Source: Larix kaempferi
Lineage: Eukaryota; Streptophyta; Pinopsida; Pinales; Pinaceae
NCBI GenBank assembly: GCA_027924585.1
Contig: BSBM01000151.1
Span: forward strand, 8,775,501-8,839,500
Reading direction: 5' to 3'
DNA length: 64,000 bases
Positions 56,313-64,000 of this stretch are shown one piece after another. Made by a program: the position numbers and the translations under genes. The notes under the pieces are model-generated. The model was not told the DNA's origin. It saw only the letters and a program-made list of their open reading frames with translations, and searched no databases. The number at the start of each line of letters is the position of its first letter. Position 1 is the first letter of the stretch.

Positions 56313-59300
56313 ATGTTTAGCACTGTAAAAACCTTAGATTCCTCCGAAGACCTGATTTCTGACCATTTCTGGGATGTATATGACCCAATTTCAAAACCCT
56401 TTGATATCATTACCAGTCACAATGACCTCGGTACTGCTTCCCTTGACAATTCCGAGTTCCATACCAAATTGTACAGTACCTTGATCCCTTCTACATTGTA
56501 TCCTTTACCTAGTTTCCCGGAATTTGTATCCTTATGTGCTGAACATTTTTCAACCTCAGAGGGAGTAATTATGAATTACCAGGGTGACCAAATTATCTGC
56601 AAAGTAGACCCTCAAACCCTTAGGGAAACCCTGAAATATTCTGTTGATTTCGTTTCAACTTCTATCTCTTTTAATGAAGCTGAAATATCCCAGATTTACA
56701 AGAAAGTTTCTAGTGAGGATAAAGAACGAATGTATTAGAAGGTTTTGTTGAAACCAATAGAGAACCTGTCTGTTCCTTTTTCATCTAAACTTTGTTTACC
56801 AATTATTGCTGCTGCTATAACCCTATTAAGTAAAATTTTAGGGTCAGACACTAGTTCGGAGGTGACTGAAGCAATGTTAGGAATTTTCCTATACCTAGAT
56901 AGACCTGGAACAACACCCCTTAGGTTTGATGAATATTTTTCCAAAGAAATGTGTTTTCAGTTGTCCAATTTCTCCAAAATCTATCATTTCAGGTATCAGG
57001 CATACTTATATGCTTTGATAATTCATGCTAAGTTAAGAGCACTAGCCATTACAGACTCAGAAACCTTCAAGAAATGGCCTCCTTCTTCACCATTTTACCA
57101 TGCCTGGTCTTATGCCAAATTCATGGATTTGATCGTACTTAATCTGTTCAGAGTGTTTAATCCAGAGATCAGCAGAATTTCAAATGACTTGAAAGAAATC
57201 CTAAACCCTGATTTGATTGGAGATTGGTTCCTGGAAAAAAACTTCTCCCTTGTCAGAGTCTTTGGATTCACTGGATCACCATATGTGTTACCTATATTTT
57301 TAACTACCAGTGTATTTGATTTAGAGGTAATGAGGCAAAGGATCTATGCAGATAAAGAACATTTCACTGCCCCATCATTGAAAAGGAGTTCATGGATAAA
57401 ATATCCTATGACTGTGGGAAATTTCATTTTAAAGAAGGAAGCAGCATTGCCCATTATTGAAGAAGTTCTGAAGCAGCTTGATTTCCCTCAAGTACCACCT
57501 GTAAAATATGACCCTAAACATGTTATTTCACAAAGGAGACAGGAGTATGGCAGAGGTATATTTTAGCACAGTCAGGCTGAAACTTGGATGGGAGAGGCCA
57601 ATTCTCTTATATATGATCAGATCTGGATCAGTGAGCCTTTAAAGGAGATTGTAGAGGCTAGAGATCATATAGATTTTTCACAGTCAAATACTGCACAGGG
57701 AAAAGTGGAGCATATATCTACCAAGAAAAGGTCAGAACCAGAGGCCACGGAGATGGATACAAAGGAACCTGAGACATCTAAAAAGAAGAAAACTGCCATG
57801 GATACAGAGATCATTGATGTTGATATGATAAGGGAGCTAGTTATCACCCGTACTATTATTCAAGAAGAAGTATCACAAACCAGAGTTGAAAATACTACTG
57901 CAAACCCTGAAGAAAGCAGTAAACTACCCCCTATACCGGTCCTGCAATACAAGAAATATAGCTATGCTGCAGCTGCTGAAGGTCAATTTCAAAACAAGCA
58001 GAGTCTCCTCAAACATTACATTGATCAGAGAAATGAGTCTGTGATGCAAGAGCAAAAACAATTGAATGAACTCAAAGAAAAATCTGATATGAAGACAACA
58101 TTGATGACAGTGAGGGATTCAGCAACTGGATCTTTAAGTTTGGCCATCACTGATGATGAAAAGGCTTCTGAGATTCGTTTAGAAATGGATCAATTACCAG
58201 CTCCTGACAAGATTTGGTTCCACAAACAAGCCAGTGAAGTCCTTTATGCTAACTTGATTAGGGAGACCTTGGCACATAAGAATGCAGTGCAGAAAATAGA
58301 AAAATTGGAAGCTCACCTGAAGCAGGAGAAAGCTGCAAACAAAGCATGGTCTACACAGGTGGCTTATTTACAAACTGAGTTGGCTTCATATAAAGAGTTG
58401 CCACCTGCACAAGGGGAAGAAACCCAGCCAACAGTCAAAGTCAAAACTGTTAAGACAGTTAGAAGGAGGGGTAAAGCTGTAAATGTTAATGTTGATACTA
58501 CACCTTCACCTAATTTGGTTAAGTTGCATGAAGATATAGCTGGTTTGAATGCAAAGGTTGTGGAAGATAATGCCAAAATTCTAGTCCTTCGGGAGCAGAA
58601 AGAGGCATTGGAGAAAGAGAAAGGTAAATTGCTTCAAGAAATTGAACAATTGAAATCAAACAGGGGAACTAGTCCTTTGTCACCAATTGACCAGATCATA
58701 CATGACATTGCAGATATGTTTGTACATGAAGCTGAAATTGAGAATTTCAAGGAGAAGGTTTCAGACTTAGAGGACACAATTTCTGAACTTAAACTGCAGA
58801 TTGAAGAGATTAAAGCTCAGGATCCTAGAGAGCAGGAAATCATCAAGCTCAAAGAAGAAAATGATAAACTGAAAGATAAGATTTGTAAGTTGAAAGAGAA
58901 AACCAAGGGAGTTCTGCCACTGGAAGGTGCAAAGCATTTGCTTTGGGATGAATTGATAGCAGATATCAATGCTTTCAGGCCTCAATTGATGATTGTGGAG
59001 GAGCATGAGAAGGCATTGGGAGTGGAATCCAACAAATGTAAATTAGCTGAGGAAAAGTTAATTAACAGAACTCAAGAGGTAGCTCAAAACGCCATTAATT
59101 TCCTCAGTAAAGCTCCTGCTTCTGAGTTACAGGTTTTAAAGGTGAGTAACAGAACTGTTATGTTAGTAGATGCCAAGAGGGTGTTGCAGAACTATACTCT
59201 GTTGAATTCAGTCAGAGGAAAGATGTCCCAGATTAAAAAGCAAGTGCAGGAGTTCAAGCAAGCCTTTTTACCATTGATTGGTTATGGTTTACCATCCTTT

Positions 59301-59654
59301 TGGGATGATGAAAATATGCTAATAGCATGGCCTGAATATAAAGAAATGTTGATTAAATCCATATCAGACCATAGCAAATTTAATGATATGGTAAAAGGAC
59401 TTAAAGGCATGGTGGTAGTAAGCAAGATGAGGCAGGACTTCGAACTTCCATTACTTTTCAGGGAGGTTAAATCTAAATTTCCTGTCTTTACAGAAGGTCT
59501 TTTAATAGAGCTTGATGTGTTGATGCAAGAATTATCTGATGCTTATGTTCCAAAGGATGATGCTTGGAAAGAAGTATTCAGGGTGGGAGCACGAGTTCTT
59601 ATACCAAGTTCAGGTCCAAGAAGTGCCAGTGAGATGTCCGTGAAGCATAAGTAA
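56313..59654 (+). pseudogene. LTR-borne coiled-coil protein, LTR-I version (two stops only)
   Basis: One frame of 1,114 codons from ATG 56313 to the stop at 59652-59654, broken only by TAG at 56736-56738 and TAG at 57564-57566, both one C-to-T step from CAG. Residues 1-425 look globular and helical, with YLYALIIHAKLRAL, IGDWFLE, FGFTGSPYVLP and YPMTVGNFILKKEAA. Residues about 470-500 are basic (KKRSEPEATE, SKKKKT), possibly nuclear-targeting. A second basic patch VRRRGKAVN is near residue 718. Coiled coils cover about 650-690, 735-790 and 808-865 (LEKEKGKLLQEIEQLK, IIKLKEENDKLKDKI). The last 250 residues are helical. No retroviral or enzyme motif is present. Related to 39052-42139. Confidence 0.7.
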
Positions 59655-60910
59655 GTCAAGGTTGTCAAATATTTGATACTGTTGCTAAGAACTATAAAGT
59701 TTAGATCCTGCAGAAGAAGTTTTAGGGAGTCCATGATTCTAGCTTGCTGTCTGGATTTACTACAGTAAGAAACAGTCACACAGATACTTTATTTACAGTT
59801 GTTTTGGAAATATTCAGAGGAAGATGACAAGTTAATCAAGCGAGCCTGAAATCAAGCGATCCTGTTCAGACAGTATGCGCCTTTGAAGGCTAAAATTATC
59901 AGAAAACATCAATGATATCTCTTTCCATCCTGGAAATGAATAGGATATTGTTGATCATAAAAGGATTATCGACCTCATAAATATTCATACAGCTGTCATT
60001 TCTATTTTTAGAGTTGGTTATGTAATAAATGGTCACTATGCCATCTGTTTTAGAAGATAGGATTTAAGCTATTTTGCTGGGACATGATCCCCACGTATGT
60101 AACTGTTTCCTAGTTTTTTGCATCTCTCCTTTGAATAGATTAACTACAAATAGACCCTACTTCGATAGGGAGAGGGTTGGTCTTTGGTCGAAGAAATTCT
60201 TATTGTAAAGAAGAAAAGACTCGTGTATCTGGGATTTTGTGAACTTCAATGAAAGAACAGACATACAGGTTTTCTCATGTTTAAGATTCCTTCCATGTTT
60301 TGTTGCAGAATGTCTTCTATGTGAAATTCATTCATTTGTGTTATTTCCTCTTCTTTACTGTTAATTTAAATCTTTGGAATTCATGTTTCCATGCTCCACA
60401 GTATTTACAGTAAATACCATTGAAAGATAAATTGTAATAGAATTCATCGTTGGTGTTCTGGTGCTCTATTATAATTTACTTTTCCCTGTCTTTCATAAGT
60501 CTTTCCTGTTTATTTAAGGAATTCATAGTCACATGATCCTGAAAATAAACAATCACTTCTCTACCTTCTGCTATCACCTTTAAAGTTTAATGATCTGTGC
60601 CAAATGCATGCAAAAGGCCTTAAACCTCTGTGACCTGATTTACTCTTTCATTTGATTTAAGCCTCAATCCTTGACTCCATTGCCCAATGTTCTTTACTCT
60701 TGAACTTTCCCAACACCTTGATCACCATTGAAAACACTTGTTACCTTTAGAATCTGGCCTTGTTTCTCCTATTCCTTGATACATTTATCATACAGTGACA
60801 AAGAGAGAGCCCTCTCTGGTTGGCTGAGTCAGACAGTCATCCTAAAGATTGGTTGTAGGTTACCTTTGGGTTTCTTGAACACAGCCTCAAGAAATTACGG
60901 AGTGATAACA
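59655..60910 (+). other. 3' part of LTR-I downstream of the ORF
   Basis: No coding. CTTCAATGAAAGAACAGACAT near 60247 resembles plant LTR R-region ends. The last 110 bp (from CCCTCTCTGGTTGGCTGAG, 60803) recur at 63938-64000. Confidence 0.55.
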
Positions 60911-61813
60911 GCACCCATGAATTTGAGAAGAGGAAGGGGGGGGCATCTCATTTCAATCCCTTTAAACTTTGTGGGACAAATGAAGAATGATGTTCAAATA
61001 AACATGAAGAATAAGAAATTCTTACTTTGATCCCATTCCAATTGGATGTCCATATGGTATAATCCCAATTGCAAACATGAGAAGCTGTTGGAACTTCCCT
61101 CAAATACCTTTAAAATACACTTTTGTTACAGCTATAACTAGGAGAATATCAACAGCAGAGGTCAGGAACAACAGAGTTCTACACGCATAGCAATTGCAAG
61201 AGGAAGCATACTACACATATAGTACACATGTCATCCATTCATACCAAGCCCTTACATACATAACTACATATGACAGAATATCCAAAAGCAGGTCTCAGCT
61301 ATGCATAAGTCAGTGTTATGGGCAATTTCAATCAAAGCCACCACATATATTAAATTATTAATTTAAAAATAGGACAAAAATACAAGACTTATCGTATTGT
61401 ATTTCTCGATCATCACAAGTCCTCACTAGGTTTGTTGACAACATGACCTTGTGCTGGTTAATAGGATATTCTAGGGTCTTCTATATCCTGGGACAGATGA
61501 AATGGTTTAAAGAATGATAGCTTTATCCTTTGTATACAGGAACAACTGTACGTGTATTTGCATAAGTTTCTTCTTATAGGGAAATAGCTTTTGAAAAAAG
61601 AGAAGAATCATGGAGAATGATAAAGGAGAACTCTATACTAAGAGTGCATTGAAGTGTGGCAACTCGTTTTTCAATTAAGATCCTTGTTAGTGGAATCATA
61701 GAGTTGCATGCGTCTATAAGTTTTGTGATTGCTACTCTCACAATATGTGTTTTCCATTAAGGCTGTAGACCTAAGGTTGAAAAAAAATTAGGCTGTAGAC
61801 CTAATATTTGCTT
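60911..61813. other. Flank between LTR-I and the gag-J PBS
   Basis: Non-coding. Has a purine run AAGAGGAAGGGGGGGG (60930-60946) and a duplicated GGCTGTAGACCTAA (61761 and 61791). The end of an upstream LTR is expected just before 61813 but no CA terminus or second copy is visible. Confidence 0.45.
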
Positions 61814-61828
61814 TGGCGACTCCCCTGG
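61814..61828 (+). other. Primer-binding site, tRNA-Arg type (gag-J)
   Basis: TGGCGACTCCCCTGG matches TGGCGACTCCGCTGG, the complement of plant tRNA-Arg, with one change. It stands right before a gag gene, as in Tat/Ogre-like Gypsy elements. Confidence 0.8.
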
Positions 61829-61862
61829 AAACAGATCAGTGATCTGTATATGTTGTGTTACA

Positions 61863-62957
61863 CTGGCTTCTAAAAGATATACTAGGGCTAATCCAGACCC
61901 TAATCCTCCAGATATTGTTGATGACCTTGAAAACTTTCTCAGGAAAACAAAGAACAAATCTCAAACTTTTACTCCTGTCAGATTGGAAAAGTCACCCTCA
62001 TTGCCAAAGGATGGAGTGCTGAGTATTGAAGACCTATATTGTGATTTAAAATTTGAACAGACTTTATTCAGAACCAAATCAGAATCAGATCTCACTGCTA
62101 CTGTTGTTGATAAAAATTACTTTCAAACCCCAGTAAAATCCAAAGCTAAAGAAGAAGTTCTTTTTGATCAAGAAGACATAAATATTTTCTGGGATACCTT
62201 AACCACTGATCTGAAACAAAAGCTATTTGATATAGAAAGCCTGAAACAAGGATTGCAAGAGAAACTTTTTGATATAGAGAGATATAAATATTCTGAACCA
62301 TATACTTTCCTGCAAAAGTATAAACCTGAAGTTATCTCTCAGCTCAGTCAACCCCAAACTCAGTCTTCCTTGCTAGAGTCTTCTGCGAAAACTCCTGCAT
62401 CCTCACTTTATCAGCCATCTAATCCTCATATCCAGATTGTGCCTTCCACTCCTATTATAAATACAAACATGGACAGATATGCACCTCTTGTCTTGCCATT
62501 TGTCCTACATGATATGCCACAAAATTATGATCAAATCATAACAACTTATGGGGCAGAGGGTGAAATCACTGCAAAACAACATCTGACCAAGATTAATGAT
62601 ATCCTGGATTTAAAGGAGATAGATCATGATGATGTTAAAATGAGGTTTTTAGCACAGAGCTTTACAGGTGAAGTTAAAGTTTGGTATAGAGGCTTAGCAG
62701 GAGGCTCGATACGGGATTATGCAGCTTTTGAGGCAGCCTTTTTGGATAAGTGGGAAGCAAAGAAAAATCCACAACATTTTCTGACTCAGTACAAAAATTT
62801 AAAGAAGAATCCCAACGAAATAGTTCAGGAATTTTCAAATAGATTTATGAAAACATACAATGCAATACTTGAACTATTCAGGCCACCTTTGGGGGCAGCA
62901 CAGCTTCATTATGCTGATGCTTTTGAGGATGACTTTGCCCTTGGCATTAATGATTAA
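61863..62957 (+). CDS. gag: Gag of a Ty3/Gypsy element (gag-J)
   Basis: The frame is open from 61839 to the stop at 62955-62957 but has no ATG near its start; CTG at 61863 followed by GCTTCT looks like a lost ATG (ASKRYTRANPDPNPPDI follows). The C-terminal 150 residues are a Retrotrans_gag domain: VLHDMPQNYDQIITTYGAE, DDVKMRFLAQSFTGEVKVWY, GLAGGSIRDYAAFEAAFLDK and YKNLKKNPNEIVQEFSNRF. The N-terminal half is low-complexity and Pro/Ser-rich. About 365 residues, no internal stop, so fairly young. Pol is missing; LINE sequence follows within a few bases. Confidence 0.82.
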   Translation: MASKRYTRANPDPNPPDIVDDLENFLRKTKNKSQTFTPVRLEKSPSLPKDGVLSIEDLYCDLKFEQTLFRTKSESDLTATVVDKNYFQTPVKSKAKEEVLFDQEDINIFWDTLTTDLKQKLFDIESLKQGLQEKLFDIERYKYSEPYTFLQKYKPEVISQLSQPQTQSSLLESSAKTPASSLYQPSNPHIQIVPSTPIINTNMDRYAPLVLPFVLHDMPQNYDQIITTYGAEGEITAKQHLTKINDILDLKEIDHDDVKMRFLAQSFTGEVKVWYRGLAGGSIRDYAAFEAAFLDKWEAKKNPQHFLTQYKNLKKNPNEIVQEFSNRFMKTYNAILELFRPPLGAAQLHYADAFEDDFALGIND

Positions 62958-62959
62958 AC

Positions 62960-63665
62960 CTGTCAAATTAATGCCAACTTAGAGGAATGCAAGAAGGGGA
63001 AGGGATGGCATATCTAAAAGGATGGATAGGTTTATAACGACAAAGGATCTGAAGCTATGAAACAGTTTGCATATAACCTCCATATAATCAGAGTCATAAA
63101 GGGCTGGGCAAAGTTTCTTGCTTTAAATTCAAGAAAGGAGTTACCAGAAGTTGAGGAAGGAATAAAGGAATTATTTGATCATAATGACTCAGGTGTTTCT
63201 TTCAAAGAAGAGGAGAAGTCTTTAAAAGAGATGGAGAGGAAGAAAGAACTTTTGGACAATGAAGAAACAGGCTGGAGATTGAAGAGCAAGGCAATTTGGG
63301 AGGAAGGGGACAATAACACGCAGAGAAATTCATAAATATGCCAATTACAGAAAGCAAGTGAATACTATTTGGGAAATAAGACACCCAGAAGGCTCACTGG
63401 TTAGATCTTTCAAGGAAAAAGCGAAGGCAAAAAGGTTACACTTTAAGTCTCTTTTTAAGAGGAGATTATGAGAATCATAGGTCTAGTTCCTAGTCTAATT
63501 AATGATGATATGAATAAGGACTTAAAACTTCAGAAATATCAGATAAAGAAATACTAAATGTATTAAACCCATTTAAGAAAGGGAAAGTCCCAGGACTGGA
63601 TGGGCTGTCAGTTGAATTCTACTTGGGGTTTTATGATTTACTGAAGGATTATTTGTTGAAGGTGG
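62960..63665 (+). pseudogene. LINE (L1-type) fragment: region before and start of RT
   Basis: The frame 63057-63335 reads ELPEVEEGIKELFDHN, LKEMERKKELLDNEETGWRL and KSKAIWEEGDNN, the conserved stretch between endonuclease and RT of plant L1 LINEs. It goes on in other frames: YANYRKQVNTIWEI, GSLVRSFKEKAKAKR, then KKGKVPGLDGLSVEFYLGFY, the first RT block (KaPGpDGf). A stop and frame changes break it. It ends at 63665 where LTR-I copy 2 entered. Confidence 0.82.
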
Positions 63666-64000
63666 TGTTATCACAGTATAAAAATTTTGTAAAGGTGCAT
63701 GGAAGAACAGTGCATGTTCTTTAAAAAAGTCTCTTTTTCGGGAAGTTTTTTGAGTAAAAATTGCTTTGCTGTACTTGGCGGGGGTTTTTAACGATTAGAG
63801 GAGCTCTTAACTTGGCCGAGGCTTGGCGAAGAATACAAAGAACATTAAAAGATAGCAGAATGACCAAATCTCCGCTAGAAGACAGAGTGGGCCCGATGGG
63901 AATTAAAAGTCAGGGAGCATCGAAGGATGTTATCGCCCTCTCTGGTTAGCTGAGTCAGACAGCTAACCTAAATATTGGTTGTAGGTTACCTTTGGGTTTC
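63666..64000 (+). mobile_element. LTR-I copy 2, lacking the ORF (cut by window end)
   Basis: Starts TGTTATCACAGTATAAA like LTR-I. It follows LTR-I for about 260 bp (including TCTCCGCTA...GTGGGCCCGA), then jumps at about 63937 directly to the sequence that begins near 60803 in LTR-I (CCCTCTCTGGTTAGCTGAG), omitting about 4.9 kb with the ORF. The 5' flank is LINE sequence (GGTGG, 63661-63665); the other flank is outside the window. Confidence 0.78.

Larger units (their letters stand above)
55648..60910 (+). mobile_element. LTR-I: 5.26-kb unit with LTR-type ends, carrying a large ORF
   Basis: Starts TGTTATCAC and ends GTGATAACA, perfect 9-bp inverted termini. GCACC stands on both sides (55643-55647 and 60911-60915). 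No internal direct repeat, PBS or PPT was found, so it is best read as a single (solo) LTR. A second copy of both its first 250 bp and its last part starts at 63666. A 1,114-codon reading frame lies inside. Alternatives: a non-LTR mobile unit with inverted ends, or an LTR that captured a gene. Confidence 0.75.

Noticed and set aside
55648-60910. Complete retrotransposon with short LTRs around the ORF
   Set aside because: The first and last 500 bp are not direct repeats of each other, and no PBS or PPT lies next to the expected places.

Overview
The window reads as a gene-poor, AT-rich block of a large seed-plant nuclear genome, with a gymnosperm or conifer favoured by inference. The reasons are layered LTR retrotransposons of very different ages, tRNA-iMet and tRNA-Arg type primer-binding sites, plant-lineage Copia, Gypsy and Tat proteins, an L1-type LINE, a CACTA-type end, and plant gene fragments (SET-domain, Kelch). 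I found no intact host gene, rRNA, tRNA or bacterial feature.

Layout. 1-4.8 kb: decayed plus-strand exons of a SET-domain protein and of a plant En/Spm-type (Transposase_24-like) protein. 4,810-10,976: Copia-A, young, minus strand, two 745-bp LTRs, gag-pol nearly open. 11,238-14,676: LTR-B, non-autonomous, CTTTG target-site duplication (TSD); its left edge was later tandemly duplicated by about 411 bp. 17,033-24,072: Copia-C, old, plus strand, TSD AAAAC, inserted inside the RNase H coding of a minus-strand Gypsy element whose remnant (Gypsy-D) follows at 24,078-25,230. 25,793-27,574: a solo LTR with TSD TTAAC, itself inside a repeat family marked by GACGTTTGAC-like motifs. 31,420-34,484: Gypsy-F, a decayed minus-strand gag-pol. 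37,306-50,667: Tat-G, a Tat/Ogre-like plus-strand element. 52,777 onward: a CACTA-type terminus with a foldback and an 8 x 34-bp palindromic array, followed by minus-strand exon fragments including a Kelch exon. 55,648-60,910: LTR-I, a 5.26-kb TSD-flanked unit with LTR-type ends. 61,814-62,957: PBS and gag of another Gypsy element. 62,960-63,665: LINE fragment. 63,666-64,000: start of a second, ORF-less copy of LTR-I.

Most interesting system. LTR-I carries a 1,114-codon reading frame (56,313-59,654) wholly inside a TSD-flanked unit that looks like one long LTR. Tat-G carries a related but divergent reading frame (39,052-42,139) between its LTR start and a PBS-like site, so again apparently inside the LTR. 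Both proteins have a matching N-terminal globular region followed by charged and coiled-coil segments. I infer a family of plant retrotransposons whose LTRs encode a large coiled-coil protein. The second LTR-I copy lacks the ORF, so ORF-plus and ORF-minus LTR forms exist side by side.

All structural calls were made by eye; protein family names rest on motif recognition, not on searches.
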